A DNA stretch of 64,000 bases from Microbacterium sp. SA39 (GCF_000967865.1 NZ_JXRU01000030.1:105786-169785); one strand, 5' to 3'; positions 49,793-59,772 are shown, numbered from the stretch's first letter. Made by a program: numbers and translations. Notes: generated by a model from the sequence alone, not told the origin.

Positions 49793-51297
49793 GCGCGGCG
49801 CTCGAGTTGCAGGGACTTCGCATCGCCTTCGACGGCACGACCGTCGTCGACGGGGTCTCGCTTTCCGTGGCGCCGGGGGAGTGCGTCGCGATCGTCGGGG
49901 AGTCGGGCGCCGGCAAGTCGCTGACCGCCCGCGCGCTTCTCGGCCTCACGCCGGCAGATGCCGATGTGACGGTCGAAAGGCTTTCCCTCGGCGGGACCGA
50001 TGTCGCGGCATTCGCCGAGCGCGACTGGCGGCGCCTGCGGGGAGCGCGCATCGCCCTCGTGTCGCAGGATGCGCTGGTGTCGCTCGACCCGCTGCGCCGG
50101 ATCGGAGCCGAGATCGCCGAGCCTCTGCAGCTGCACGGCATGGTCCGAGGTCGTGCAGCGGTGGCCGAACGTGTGCGCGAGCTTCTGCGACGGGTCTGGA
50201 TGCCCGACGCCGAGCGCCGTGCGCGCCAGTACTCGCACGAGCTCTCGGGGGGCCTGCGTCAGCGCGCGCTGATCGCCTCCGCTCTCGCCGCCGATCCTGC
50301 CGTGCTGATCGCCGACGAGCCCACCACCGCGCTCGATGCGACCGTGCAGGCACGGATCCTCGACCTGCTGCGGGAGATCGCCGATGCGGGCACGGCCGTC
50401 GTGTTCATCAGCCATGACTTCGCGGCCGTCCGTCGCCTCGCCGACCGGGTGCTGGTCATGCGTCACGGCGCTGTCGTCGAGAGCGGCGAAGTCGCGGAGG
50501 TGCTCGAACGACCGCAGCACGAGTACACGAAGCAGCTCATCGCCGCGACGATCCACGAGCCGCGGTCGTCGACGGGCGCGGCGGCCGATCCCGTGCTCGT
50601 GGTGACCGAGGTCTCGACGAGCTTCGGTGAGGTGTCGGCGGTGGTCGCGGCATCCTTCTCCGTGCACGAGGGACGCACGCTCGGGATCGTCGGAGAGTCG
50701 GGATCGGGCAAGACCACCCTCGCGCGTATGATCGTCGGGGTGGAGCAGCCCGACGACGGCGCCCTTCGCTGGATCGGGGACCGGCGGGTGCAGCTCGTGC
50801 ATCAGAATCCGCTCGGTGCGTTCGATCCCCGGTGGACCGTCGGCCGCTCGCTGCGAGAGGCGCTGGAGGCCGGCGGCGTGCCGCGCGCTCAGCGCGCCGC
50901 CCGCGTGGCGGCGCTTCTCGCCGAAGTCGATCTCGAGCCGGGGCTGGCCGCGCGACGTCCGCACGCGCTCTCCGGCGGACAGCGACAGCGGGCGGCGATC
51001 GCCCGCGCGCTCGCCGCCGATCCCGAGGTGCTCGTCCTGGACGAACCCGTCTCCGCGCTCGATCCCTCGGTGCGTGAGCGCATCCTCGGTCTGCTCGACC
51101 GGGTGCAGCGCGAGCGCGGTCTCACGATGATCCTGGTGTCGCACGACCTCGGCGTCGTCGGGGCGGTCGCCGACGAGATCCTCGTGATGCAGGACGGGCG
51201 CATCGTCGAGCAGGGGAGCACCGCCGAGGTGTTCGCCGCGCCGCAGCACCCGTTCACGAGAGAGCTGCTCGAGGCGAGCGGGACCGTCAGTCCTTGA
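49789..51297 (+). CDS. Fused dual ATPase of peptide ABC importer (DppD-DppF type)
   Basis: One 502-residue polypeptide with two complete nucleotide-binding domains. First: Walker A GESGAGKS near 37, signature ELSGGLRQRALIAS, Walker B VLIADEPTTALDA, H-loop FISHDFAAV. Second: Walker A GESGSGKT near 302, signature LSGGQRQRAAIARAL near 392, Walker B VLVLDEPVSALDPS. The ATG overlaps the permease stop. Replaces the separate DppD and DppF genes. The last 11 bp overlap the convergent pentapeptide-repeat gene. Confidence 0.92.
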   Translation: MSAALELQGLRIAFDGTTVVDGVSLSVAPGECVAIVGESGAGKSLTARALLGLTPADADVTVERLSLGGTDVAAFAERDWRRLRGARIALVSQDALVSLDPLRRIGAEIAEPLQLHGMVRGRAAVAERVRELLRRVWMPDAERRARQYSHELSGGLRQRALIASALAADPAVLIADEPTTALDATVQARILDLLREIADAGTAVVFISHDFAAVRRLADRVLVMRHGAVVESGEVAEVLERPQHEYTKQLIAATIHEPRSSTGAAADPVLVVTEVSTSFGEVSAVVAASFSVHEGRTLGIVGESGSGKTTLARMIVGVEQPDDGALRWIGDRRVQLVHQNPLGAFDPRWTVGRSLREALEAGGVPRAQRAARVAALLAEVDLEPGLAARRPHALSGGQRQRAAIARALAADPEVLVLDEPVSALDPSVRERILGLLDRVQRERGLTMILVSHDLGVVGAVADEILVMQDGRIVEQGSTAEVFAAPQHPFTRELLEASGTVSP

Positions 51298-51937
51298 GCT
51301 GGATGCCGAGGCCCGCGGCGATCACGGCAGCGAGTTGCTGCACCTGGAAGCCGGTCAGGGTCGTGCCTCGCAGGCTGTTCGCGTCGAGGTAGGACAGTGC
51401 GTCGAGTCCACGAAGATCCACGTCGAGGGCTCGCATGCCGCGCGGATCGACCTCGTCGGTCGACGTCGTATCGAAGCGGACGCGCGTGAGCTCGGCCTGG
51501 GGGAGGTCGATGGTCCGGATGCTGCACCCGGTGATCTCGACGTCGGTGGCGCGCGCCGCGCCCAGGTTGAGATAGTCCACGCGCAGGTCGCGGAGTTCGA
51601 GCTCGTCGATGCGGGCACCGCTGAGGTCGAGGGTGCCGATGCGGCCTCCGACGATCTGTAGACGCCGGATCCCCGCGCCGCGCAGCTTCAGCGCGGCGAT
51701 GCGCACGTGCGTCATGGCCACGTCGAGGATCGTCGCTCCGGTGAGGTCGACTTCATCGGCATCCGCTCGGATCGTGCACTGCTCGAGTGATGCGTACGCC
51801 AGGTCGGCGTTGCCGGCGAGGTCGAGGCGCGCGGCGAGGAGGTCCGCGCTGCGGGCGGCCGATGCCGAGGCGAACTCGTCGGGCAGATCGGGCGGCGAGA
51901 CGCGGGGAGCGGCGGGGGAGTCAGTCGTGCGGGCCAT
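51287..51937 (-). CDS. Pentapeptide-repeat-like protein
   Basis: A 216-residue protein whose central ~110 residues follow the A(D/N)LxX five-residue period: VDLTGATILDVAMTHVRI, LKLRGAGIRRLQIVGGR, LDLSGARIDELELRDLR. This predicts a right-handed quadrilateral beta-helix. N-terminal residues are Pro/Ala-rich. Function unknown. ATG 51937 follows TACCCT and 6 nt, so leaderless. Convergent with the importer ATPase gene, overlapping by 11 bp. Confidence 0.82.
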   Translation of the reverse strand: MARTTDSPAAPRVSPPDLPDEFASASAARSADLLAARLDLAGNADLAYASLEQCTIRADADEVDLTGATILDVAMTHVRIAALKLRGAGIRRLQIVGGRIGTLDLSGARIDELELRDLRVDYLNLGAARATDVEITGCSIRTIDLPQAELTRVRFDTTSTDEVDPRGMRALDVDLRGLDALSYLDANSLRGTTLTGFQVQQLAAVIAAGLGIQLKD

Positions 51938-51949
51938 CCTCCGAGGGTA
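51938..51949 (-). promoter_or_regulatory. -10 box for leaderless pentapeptide-repeat gene
   Basis: Minus strand TACCCT (51949-51944), 6 nt, then ATG at 51937. Confidence 0.55.
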
Positions 51950-52168
51950 TGCCGAGGTGCGGACACGGCAGGCACCCCGGTCGCTCGGCCAATTGCTCCT
52001 CGCAAGGCCGTTCCGTGCTCAAGGGACCTTGGTAGACGCAGATGTCCGGGTGGGGCGCTCAGCCACTAGCCCACGACCTAGCGCAAAAGAAACGAGTTGT
52101 CCCCGAAACACGTCGGGTGCGAGCCGATCCGCCTCGCAGAAGACGGCGACCGGGCCACCCTTACGCCC

Positions 52169-53007
52169 ATGAAGACTGTCGATGAGCTGATCGCCTTTCT
52201 GGCCGACCGCGACGGCGTCGTTCGTGCGTCCGTCGTCACTGAGAACGGATTCAGCCGCCGTGCCATCGACACGGCCGTGGCTCGCGGGATCCTCACCCGC
52301 CCTCGCCGGGGATGGCTGGCGCTGCGGGAAGCCGACCGAGTGTTGGTGGCCGCGGCTCGCCTCGGCGTCATCCTGACGTGCCGCACCCAGGCGAGCCGTT
52401 TAGTCTCTGGCTGCACGACCACAGCGGAAAACCCCACTTCGCGATTCCTCCGAACGCGGTGGGCAGAAGGCCCGTCGTGGCGAAGTACCACTGGGGTACG
52501 CCTCCATTGCCGAGACAGCCTGGCACTCTTGTCGACCCGATCGAGAACGTGCTGGCCCACATCGCCGAGTGCGAACCGTTCGAGCAGGCTCTCGCCACAT
52601 GGGAATCGGCGCTTAACAAATCGCTCGTCACGGTCGAGGGGCTGCGCGCGTTCCCGTGGCGGCCCGCGGCGCGTCGTGTACTCGGACGCGCCACCCCGTT
52701 CGCCGATGCAGGGCTGGAGACATACCTTCGGGCGAGACTTCGCTGGCTGCGAGAGCCGATCCGCGTGCAGATCTGGATCGCCGGGCACCGCGTCGACACT
52801 CTCATCGGGGATCGCCTGATCGTGCAGATCGATGGCGCGCACCACGTCGGAGCGCAGCGGTCCGAGGACATCAGCCACGACGCGGAGTTGATGCTCATGG
52901 GCTATCACGTCATCCGGGTGTCGTACACCCAGATGATGTTCGACTGGGCGACCGTGCAGGATGTGATCATGCGGGCGGTCGCTCAAGGTTTGCACCGGGC
53001 TCGTTGA
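52169..53007 (+). pseudogene. Frameshifted AbiEi-N / DUF559 gene
   Basis: Two overlapping frames together make one protein. The first (from ATG 52169) gives a winged-helix AbiEi-like start, MKTVDELIAFLADRDGVVRA, up to about ILTCRTQA near 52400. Sense then continues in the next frame with LWLHDHSGKPHFAIPPNA and a C-terminal DUF559 endonuclease-like domain (RVDTLIGDRLIVQIDGAHH...DISHDAELMLMGYHVIRVSYTQ). The switch, somewhere in 52380-52420, is of -1 type, fitting loss of one base. Homologues with this domain pair are solitary AbiEi-like proteins; no AbiEii toxin is adjacent. It could be a sequencing error or a true inactivation. Confidence 0.75.
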
Positions 53008-53128
53008 GCTGTACGCCTCGCGCGGTAATGTGCGCTTCGCAAGGACGGATGCCACGCAGCAGACCTTCTGAGCCGCGCAAAGCCTTGCGGGAGTCTCCCG
53101 GGCGATCGCCGCGACCGTCCCACGCGCG

Positions 53129-53134
53129 TACAAT
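53129..53134 (+). promoter_or_regulatory. -10 box for the T-box/ileS transcript
   Basis: TACAAT, close to consensus, lies just upstream of the T-box leader. No clear -35. Confidence 0.5.
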
Positions 53135-53140
53135 GGACGA

Positions 53141-53335
53141 ACGAGCGTCGATCCGTCATCACCGGGGAGCTCTCGGAAGAACAGCCTCCTCTCGACAGAG
53201 AGACGGCCCAGTAGAACCGAGCGGGGCAGGCCCGTCACAGCCGCAGTGAGAGTGGCCCGCCGGGAGGCGCGCACGCGAGGTGGTACCGCGGTCCGTGAGG
53301 ATCGTCCTCGCAGGAGCATCCGCCACGACGATCAC
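53141..53335 (+). ncRNA. T-box riboswitch leader of ileS
   Basis: The 339-bp stretch between the frameshifted gene and ileS is mostly this RNA. The T-box core GGTGGTACCGCGG at 53279-53291 presents TGGT, which can pair with the ACCA end of uncharged tRNA-Ile. Upstream, an ATC triplet at 53151-53153 is the best candidate Ile specifier, followed by the actinobacterial ACCGGGGAGCTCTCGGAAGAAC-like element. GAGGA/TCCTC (53297-53309) forms a hairpin after the T-box. There is no terminator T run, which fits the translation-controlling T-boxes known upstream of actinobacterial ileS. Exact 5' and 3' ends are approximate. Confidence 0.88.
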
Positions 53336-53346
53336 TGCGAGACGAC

Positions 53347-56300
53347 ATGACCTACCCGCGCCCTTCGACACGCTCAGGGACCCAGGACGCCGCATCAGGC
53401 GCGTCCTCCTTCGGCCCCGCCGCCGACTCCGTCGCGCCCAGCCCCCGCTTCCCGCAGATCGAGGAGGAGGTGCTCGCGTTCTGGAAGGACGACGACACCT
53501 TCCGCGCATCGATCGAGCAGCGCGAGGGATCGCCGGAGTGGGTGTTCTACGACGGGCCGCCGTTCGCCAACGGCCTGCCGCACTACGGCCACCTGCTCAC
53601 CGGCTACGCGAAGGACGTGTTCCCGCGCTTCCAGACCATGACCGGCCACAAGGTCGATCGCGTCTTCGGCTGGGACACGCACGGCCTGCCCGCCGAGCTC
53701 GAGGCGATGAAGCAGCTCGGCATCACCGAGAAGAGCGAGATCGAGGCCATGGGCATCGACGTCTTCAACGCGAAGGCGAAGAGCTCGGTGCTGGCGTACA
53801 CCGACGAGTGGCAGGACTACGTCACCCGACAGGCCCGCTGGGTCGACTTCGACCGCGGCTACAAGACGCTCGATCTCGGCTACATGGAGAGCGTGCTCTG
53901 GGCGTTCAAGACCCTGTACGACAAGAACCTCGCCTATGAGGGCTACCGCGTGCTGCCGTACTGCTGGCGCGATGAGACGCCGCTGAGCGCGCATGAGCTG
54001 CGCATGGACGACGACGTCTACCAGATGCGCCAGGACCCCTCTGTGACGGTGACCTTCCCGCTGACCGGTGCGAAGGCGGAGTCGCTCGGCCTCACCGGCG
54101 TGCGCGCCCTGGCCTGGACCACCACGCCCTGGACCCTCCCGACGAACCTCGCGCTCGCCGTCGGCCCCGAGATCGACTACGTCGTGCTTCCTGCCGGACC
54201 CGCGGGCGCCGCCGACGTGCACCGGACGCCCGGAACGACGGATGCCGCTGTCGAGGCCTCCGCCCACCGCTACCTGCTCGCCCGGGACCTGCTCGGGGGC
54301 TACGCGAAGGACCTCGGCTACGAGAGCGCCGAGGATGCGCTCGCCGCGGTGGATGCGACGCTCCGCGGCGCCGAGCTGCAGGACGTCACCTACGACCGTC
54401 TGTTCGACTATTACGCGGACGAGGAGACCTACGGCACCCAGAACGCCTGGCGCATCCTGGTCGACGACTACGTCACCACCACCGACGGCACGGGCATCGT
54501 GCACCAGGCTCCCGCCTACGGTGAGGACGACCTGCGGGTCGCCGGTGCCGCCGGCATTCCGACGATCCTCTCGCTCGACGACGGCGGACGCTTCCTCCCG
54601 AACGTCACCGACGTCGCCGGTGAGCTCTGGATGGAGGCGAACACTCCGCTCGTGCGCATCATCCGCGACAACGGGCGGCTGGTGCGCCTGCAGAGCTACG
54701 AGCACTCGTACCCGCACTGCTGGCGCTGCCGGAACCCCCTGATCTACAAGGCGGTCTCGAGCTGGTTCATCCGGGTGACCGACATCAAGGACGATCTGCT
54801 CGCGAACAACGAGCAGATCACCTGGGTGCCCGAGAACGTCAAGCACGGGCAGTTCGGCAAGTGGCTCGAGGGTGCGCGCGACTGGTCGATCAGCCGCAAC
54901 CGCTACTGGGGCTCGCCGATCCCGATCTGGAAGAGCGACGACCCGGAGTACCCGCGAGTCGACGCGTACGGGTCGCTGGAGGACCTGGAGGGCGACTTCG
55001 GCACGCTGCCGCGCAACCCCGAGGGCGAGATCGACCTGCACCGCCCGTACATCGACGAGCTCACACGTCCGAACCCGGACGACCCCACGGGCAACAGCAC
55101 GATGCGCCGCATCGAGGATGTCTTCGACGTGTGGTTCGACTCGGGCTCGATGCCGTACGCCCAGGTGCACTACCCGTTCGAGAACCAGGAGTGGTTCGAG
55201 TCGCACTCGCCCGCCGACTTCATCGTCGAGTACATCGGGCAGACGCGTGGCTGGTTCTACGTCATGCACGTGCTCTCGACGGCGCTGTTCGACCGCCCCG
55301 CCTTCACCGGCGTGAGCTGCCACGGCATCGTGCTCGGCAGCGACGGCTACAAGATGTCGAAATCGCTGCGGAACTACCCCGACGTGTCGGAGGTGCTCGA
55401 CCGCGACGGCTCCGACGCGATGCGCTGGTTCCTGATGTCGAGCTCGGTGCTGCGCGGTGGCAACCTCGCGGTGACCGAAGAGGGCATCCGTGCCGGAGTG
55501 CGCGAGTTCCTGCTGCCGCTCTGGAGCTCCTGGTACTTCTTCGCGACCTACGCGAATGCATCCACCTCGGTCGTTGAGCGAGCGCAGCGAGACGGAACGC
55601 AGACCCAGTCCGGCCAGGGGTACGAGGCGCAGTGGCGCACCGATTCCACGGATGTGCTCGACCGGTACATCCTGGCGCGCCTCGGCGACCTCGTCCGCGA
55701 GGTGCGCACGGATCTCGAAGGACTCGACTCGACGACGGCATCCGCTCGTCTGCGCGATTTCGCCGAGGTGCTGACGAACTGGTACATCCGTCGCTCGCGG
55801 GACCGGTTCTGGGTGGGCGTCACCGCCGACCCGAAGAGCAGGGAGGCGTTCGACACGCTCTACACGGTGCTGGAGACGCTCACCCGCGTCGCGGCTCCGC
55901 TCGTGCCGCTGGTCAGCGAACGCGTCTGGCAGGGCCTCACCGGAGGACGAAGCGTGCACCTGCAGGACTGGCCGGATGCCGCGGCGTTCCCCGCGGCCGA
56001 CGACATCCGTGACGCGATGGATGCCGTCCGCGAGCTCTCCAGCGTCGGCAACGCCCTTCGCAAGAAGGAGAAGCTGCGCGTGCGCCTGCCTCTCGCGCGT
56101 CTCACGGTGGTGTCGGCGCAGGCCGCCTCACTCGGACAGTTCGATGACATCCTCCGGGAAGAGCTCAACGTCAAGTCGGTCGAGCTCGTCGCCCTGGCGG
56201 AGAACACCGCAGCCGACTACGGCATCACGCACCGTCTCAGTGTGAACGCGCGCGCCGCCGGTCCGCGTCTCGGCAAGAACGTGCAGACGGCGATCAAGGC

Positions 56301-56814
56301 GGCGAAGGCCGGCGACTGGGCGCAGGTCGACGGTGTCGTGACGGCGGGCGGGCTCGCCCTCGAGCCGTCGGAGTACGAGCTCGCGCTGGAGACCACCGGA
56401 AGGCCGGAGGGCGAGGCGCTCGCGATCGTCCCTTCGGGCGGGTTCGTGCTCCTCGACACGCAGACCACGCCGCAGCTCGAGGCAGAGGGCCTCGCGCGTG
56501 ACGCCATCCGCGTCGTGCAGGAAGCACGCAAGAACGCGGGCCTCGACGTGAGCGACCGCATCGTCCTCGCCCTGAACGCGGCGCCGGACCACGCGGCAGC
56601 GCTCGAGGAGCACGCCGACCTCATCGCCGCCGAGACCTTGGCCATCGCCTTCGCGGTGCAGCCGACGGAAGACATCGACGCTCTGGTCGACGACGTCACG
56701 AGCCCGGGCGACGGCGTGTTCCGGTCGGGCGCACGAGCGCTGGGCTCGGTGAAGGCCCCGATCATCGTGACGATCGACGCCACGGCAGCGGTCAGCAGGG
56801 AGGCAGCATCATGA
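53347..56814 (+). CDS. ileS: Isoleucyl-tRNA synthetase
   Basis: Charges tRNA-Ile. 1155 residues, class I. The HIGH motif is GLPHYGHLL, with HYGH at 79-82, and KMSKS is at 669-673. Length and the HYGH form match the type 2 (eukaryote-like) IleRS, a group that includes mupirocin-insensitive enzymes. The editing domain lies between (about 200-420). A copy of the dispersed repeat is read in frame near residues 741-752 ([12 protein letters not shown]), between catalytic and anticodon domains; another sits at codons 5-13 (RPSTRSGTQ). Start ATG 53347 follows the T-box leader. Stop overlaps folC. Confidence 0.96.
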   Translation: MTYPRPSTRSGTQDAASGASSFGPAADSVAPSPRFPQIEEEVLAFWKDDDTFRASIEQREGSPEWVFYDGPPFANGLPHYGHLLTGYAKDVFPRFQTMTGHKVDRVFGWDTHGLPAELEAMKQLGITEKSEIEAMGIDVFNAKAKSSVLAYTDEWQDYVTRQARWVDFDRGYKTLDLGYMESVLWAFKTLYDKNLAYEGYRVLPYCWRDETPLSAHELRMDDDVYQMRQDPSVTVTFPLTGAKAESLGLTGVRALAWTTTPWTLPTNLALAVGPEIDYVVLPAGPAGAADVHRTPGTTDAAVEASAHRYLLARDLLGGYAKDLGYESAEDALAAVDATLRGAELQDVTYDRLFDYYADEETYGTQNAWRILVDDYVTTTDGTGIVHQAPAYGEDDLRVAGAAGIPTILSLDDGGRFLPNVTDVAGELWMEANTPLVRIIRDNGRLVRLQSYEHSYPHCWRCRNPLIYKAVSSWFIRVTDIKDDLLANNEQITWVPENVKHGQFGKWLEGARDWSISRNRYWGSPIPIWKSDDPEYPRVDAYGSLEDLEGDFGTLPRNPEGEIDLHRPYIDELTRPNPDDPTGNSTMRRIEDVFDVWFDSGSMPYAQVHYPFENQEWFESHSPADFIVEYIGQTRGWFYVMHVLSTALFDRPAFTGVSCHGIVLGSDGYKMSKSLRNYPDVSEVLDRDGSDAMRWFLMSSSVLRGGNLAVTEEGIRAGVREFLLPLWSSWYFFATYANASTSVVERAQRDGTQTQSGQGYEAQWRTDSTDVLDRYILARLGDLVREVRTDLEGLDSTTASARLRDFAEVLTNWYIRRSRDRFWVGVTADPKSREAFDTLYTVLETLTRVAAPLVPLVSERVWQGLTGGRSVHLQDWPDAAAFPAADDIRDAMDAVRELSSVGNALRKKEKLRVRLPLARLTVVSAQAASLGQFDDILREELNVKSVELVALAENTAADYGITHRLSVNARAAGPRLGKNVQTAIKAAKAGDWAQVDGVVTAGGLALEPSEYELALETTGRPEGEALAIVPSGGFVLLDTQTTPQLEAEGLARDAIRVVQEARKNAGLDVSDRIVLALNAAPDHAAALEEHADLIAAETLAIAFAVQPTEDIDALVDDVTSPGDGVFRSGARALGSVKAPIIVTIDATAAVSREAAS
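53361..53383. repeat. Dispersed short repeat in the 5' end of ileS
   Basis: CCCTTCGACACGCTCAGGGA plus CCC. Shares the TTCGACnnGCTCAG core with the copies at 31597 and 43809. Confidence 0.7.
55567..55600. repeat. Dispersed short repeat inside ileS
   Basis: TCGGTCGTTGAGCGAGCG followed by CAGCGAGACGGAACGC. Differs from the copy at 38829 at only two positions. Confidence 0.8.
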
Positions 56815-58163
56815 GCGATCGCGAGCGGGCCGATGCGGTCTACGAGGCGCTGCTGAGCCGGGCGGGGGAGCGGTGGGTGCAGCCGCGCAAGGAGCGCACC
56901 GCGCGCATCCTGACGTTCCTCGACGACCCGCAGCGCACGTACCGGGTCGTGCACATCACGGGTACGAACGGGAAGACGTCCACCGCGCGGATGATCGAGA
57001 GCCTTCTCCGCGCCCACGAACTGCGCACAGGACTGTTCACGAGTCCGCACCTGGAGCGGTTCACCGAGCGGATCATGATCGACGGCGAGCCGATCGCAGA
57101 CGCCGCGGTCGCGGATGCCTGGGACGAGATCGAGCCGTTCGTCGGCATCGTCGACGCCGAGCTCGAAGCGGCGGGCGACGCCCCGCTGACCTTCTTCGAA
57201 CTGCTCACGGTGCTAGCGTTCGTGGCGGCGGCGGATGCTCCGATCGACGTGCTCGTGCTCGAGGTGGGGATGGGCGGCGAATGGGATTCCACCAACACCG
57301 CCGACGGGGATGTCGCCGTCTTCGCTCCGATCGACATCGATCACGCCGATCGCCTGGGCAGCACGATCGCGGAGATCGCCCAGGTCAAGGCGGGCATCAT
57401 CAAGCAGGGCGCGGCCGTCGTCTCCGCCCAGCAGCCACCGGAAGCGGCGGAGGTGCTGCGCCGCGTCGCGGCCGAGATGAACGCCACCATCGCCTTCGAG
57501 GGCGAGGAGTTCGGTCTCGCCGACCAGAAGCTCGCGGTCGGCGGGCAGCTCCTTACGATCCGCGGTCTCGCGGGGGAGTACGTCGAGGAGTACCTGCCGA
57601 TCTACGGGGCCCACCAGGGACACAACGCGGCGCTCGCGGTCGCCGCCGTCGAATCGCTCATCGGCGGCGGCTCGCAGCGGATCGCGGCGGACATCGTCAC
57701 AGACGGCCTGCAGGGCGCGACCTCTCCCGGTCGCCTGCAGCTGCTGGGCATCGCGCCGACCGTGGTCGTCGACGCTGCGCACAACCCGCACGGCGCGAAG
57801 GCGCTCGCGCAGGCCCTCGACGACAGCTTCGACTTCGACGAGTGGGGCGTGGTGCTCGGCGTGCTCTCCGACAAGGACGCTGCGGGAATCATCGCGCAGC
57901 TCGCCCCGGCGGCGGCGCACGTCTTCGCCACTGCGCCCGTGTCCGACCGAGCGAGCGATGCCGATGCACTCGCCGATCTCGTCGAGCAGGCGGGGCACCG
58001 TGCGACCGTGCACCCCTCGCTGGCCGACGCTGCGGACGCGGCACGCGAATGGGCGGCATCCTCCGACCGTCGCGCCGTGGTCATTGCGGGATCCGTGGTG
58101 CTCGCGGGCGAGGCGATCGCCCTGGCCGAGGAAGAGGACTGGAAGTCGGGGTGGCGCGCGTGA
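56811..58163 (+). CDS. folC: Folylpolyglutamate synthase / dihydrofolate synthase
   Basis: Adds glutamate to folates and, in many bacteria, forms dihydrofolate from dihydropteroate. 450 residues. P-loop [13 protein letters not shown] near residues 50-62, [24 protein letters not shown], and the C-terminal Mur-ligase-like domain with [12 protein letters not shown]. The ATG overlaps the ileS stop by 4 bp, and its stop overlaps the DUF4233 gene, so the block is translated as one unit and should fall under T-box control at least by transcript. Confidence 0.95.
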   Translation: MSDRERADAVYEALLSRAGERWVQPRKERTARILTFLDDPQRTYRVVHITGTNGKTSTARMIESLLRAHELRTGLFTSPHLERFTERIMIDGEPIADAAVADAWDEIEPFVGIVDAELEAAGDAPLTFFELLTVLAFVAAADAPIDVLVLEVGMGGEWDSTNTADGDVAVFAPIDIDHADRLGSTIAEIAQVKAGIIKQGAAVVSAQQPPEAAEVLRRVAAEMNATIAFEGEEFGLADQKLAVGGQLLTIRGLAGEYVEEYLPIYGAHQGHNAALAVAAVESLIGGGSQRIAADIVTDGLQGATSPGRLQLLGIAPTVVVDAAHNPHGAKALAQALDDSFDFDEWGVVLGVLSDKDAAGIIAQLAPAAAHVFATAPVSDRASDADALADLVEQAGHRATVHPSLADAADAAREWAASSDRRAVVIAGSVVLAGEAIALAEEEDWKSGWRA

Positions 58164-58573
58164 ATGCGGATGCCGCGCCCGTCCGCCGTCCGCGGCCGCC
58201 GCGCACACTGGTGCAGAAGCTGGCGCCCATCGTGCTGGGCTTCGAGGCGATCGTCGTGTTCCTCGCGGGGCTGACGATCTTCGGACTGAAGGCGCTTCCA
58301 GCCGGCATCGAGCCGTGGTGGGCCATTGTGGCGGGTGCTGTCGTCGGACTCGCCTGCATCGTCGTCGCCGGGATGATCACGAAGCCGTGGGCGGTCGCCG
58401 CCGGATGGATCATCCAGGTCGTCATCGCGCTGGCCGCCTTCCTCGAGCCCGCCATCCTGTTCGTCGTCCTGATTTTTGGCGGCATGTGGGCGTATGCGAC
58501 GATCATGGGGGCCCGGTTGGACGCACGGCGTCCGACCGAGACCTCGACCGAGACTCCGACAGAGAGTGAATGA
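58160..58573 (+). CDS. DUF4233 membrane protein
   Basis: A 137-residue protein with four hydrophobic segments between residues ~22 and ~118 and a Thr/Glu-rich tail (TETSTETPTESE). The family regularly sits between folC and ndk in actinobacteria. Function unknown. GTG 58160 overlaps the folC stop as GTGA. Confidence 0.85.
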   Translation: MNADAAPVRRPRPPRTLVQKLAPIVLGFEAIVVFLAGLTIFGLKALPAGIEPWWAIVAGAVVGLACIVVAGMITKPWAVAAGWIIQVVIALAAFLEPAILFVVLIFGGMWAYATIMGARLDARRPTETSTETPTESE

Positions 58574-58574
58574 C

Positions 58575-58991
58575 ATGGCCACCGAAGAAACACTCGTCCT
58601 CGTCAAGCCCGACGGCGTCGCCCGCGGCCTCACCGGGGCGATCCTCGCGCGAATCGAGGCGAAGGGCTACGCGCTCGTCGACATCCGCCTCGTCGAGCCC
58701 GACCGCGACCGCCTCGCCGCGCACTACGCGGAGCACGAGGGAAAGCCGTTCTACGAGCCGCTGATCGAGTTCATGCTGTCCGGGCCGTCGGTCGCCATCC
58801 GTCTCGCGGGCAACCGCGTGATCGAGGGCTTCCGCTCGCTCGCCGGCACGACCGACCCGACGACCGCAGCGCCCGGCACGATCCGCGGCGACTTCGGCCG
58901 GGACTGGGGCCTCAAGGTGCAGCAGAACCTGGTGCACGGTTCCGACAGCGCCGAGTCCGCCGCGCGCGAGCTCGGCATCTGGTTCGACTGA
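58575..58991 (+). CDS. ndk: Nucleoside diphosphate kinase
   Basis: Transfers phosphate between nucleoside di- and triphosphates through a phospho-His. 138 residues. Active-site His121 in NLVHGSDSAESAARE, N-terminal LVLVKPDGVARGLTG, and the TDPTTAAPGTIRGDFG segment are all conserved. ATG lies 1 nt after the DUF4233 stop. Last gene of the ileS operon, before a terminator. Confidence 0.97.
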   Translation: MATEETLVLVKPDGVARGLTGAILARIEAKGYALVDIRLVEPDRDRLAAHYAEHEGKPFYEPLIEFMLSGPSVAIRLAGNRVIEGFRSLAGTTDPTTAAPGTIRGDFGRDWGLKVQQNLVHGSDSAESAARELGIWFD

Positions 58992-59004
58992 CACCTCACA
59001 CACG

Positions 59005-59037
59005 AAAGCCCGTCCCCTCGCAAGGGGACGGGCTTTT
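59005..59037. terminator. Terminator after ndk
   Basis: Stem AAAGCCCGTCCCCT / AGGGGACGGGCTTT with a 4-nt loop, then TCG. It is AT-rich at both ends and may serve the convergent VKOR gene too. Confidence 0.92.
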
Positions 59038-59056
59038 CGTCATTGCGTCCGGCGTC

Positions 59057-59668
59057 TCAGAAGATGAGCTTCGCCATCTCGCCGAGGAACTCGAGCCCCT
59101 GGAGCTGAGCCATCATGATGATGACGGCGTAGGCGACGATCGTGGCGAGCGGCACCCAGATCATCATCTTCCCAGCGCGCTCCTGCGTCTTCTCGTTGCG
59201 CGTGAACGTCCCGTTGCGTGTGAGATGGAGCATCGTCGCGAAGAACGTCGGGATCGTGACGGCCCACGTCACCATGCACCAGGGGCACAGGACGTACAGG
59301 TCGTAGAGGCTCTGTCCGATCAGCCAGCAGACGAACCCGAAAGCGAGGGTGATCCCGGCGCCGAAGGCCGCCCAGAACCAGCGGGGGAAGCGCGCGCCCG
59401 CGAGGATCGCGACGCCGATGACGATCGGCGCCATCCAGCCGGTCAGCCCGAGGAGCGGGTTCGGGAACCCGAACACCTCGCCCTGCCAGGACTCGAGGTT
59501 CTTGCTGCACTGGATGAACGGGCTCACATCGCACGCCAGCGCTTCCGCTGGATTCTTCAGCAGCGCGAACTTCTCGACCGTCAGCTGGAACGCGGCGAAC
59601 CAGCCGACGACGCCGGCGATGATCAGCCAGACGGCGTAGGCGACGGGGCGGGTGCGCTGCTCACTCAT
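59057..59668 (-). CDS. Vitamin K epoxide reductase family protein
   Basis: Membrane protein that reoxidises or reduces quinones in disulfide-bond formation. 203 residues, with four to five hydrophobic segments. The loop Cys pair is in ALACDVSPFIQC, and the active CxxC in LYVLCPWCMV. The C-terminal thioredoxin domain found in some members is absent. Probably partners an extracellular DsbA-like protein encoded elsewhere. ATG 59668 follows GATAAT by 6 nt. Confidence 0.9.
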   Translation of the reverse strand: MSEQRTRPVAYAVWLIIAGVVGWFAAFQLTVEKFALLKNPAEALACDVSPFIQCSKNLESWQGEVFGFPNPLLGLTGWMAPIVIGVAILAGARFPRWFWAAFGAGITLAFGFVCWLIGQSLYDLYVLCPWCMVTWAVTIPTFFATMLHLTRNGTFTRNEKTQERAGKMMIWVPLATIVAYAVIIMMAQLQGLEFLGEMAKLIF

Positions 59669-59680
59669 GGTCGGATTATC
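59669..59680 (-). promoter_or_regulatory. -10 box for leaderless VKOR gene
   Basis: Minus strand GATAAT (59680-59675), 6 nt, then ATG at 59668. Confidence 0.55.
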
Positions 59681-59766
59681 TCAGTGACGGCTATGGAAGT
59701 CGGGAGAACCGGCCGGGGAAAACGCGCGCGCGACCCCGGGATGCCGTATTCCGTGCGACTTGGTGC

Positions 59767-59772
59767 GATAAT
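59767..59772 (+). promoter_or_regulatory. Candidate -10 box for the RNase E/G gene
   Basis: GATAAT, about 180 nt before the ATG at 59953. If it is used, the message has a long leader, as RNase E genes of other bacteria do. No -35 is seen. Confidence 0.35.
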
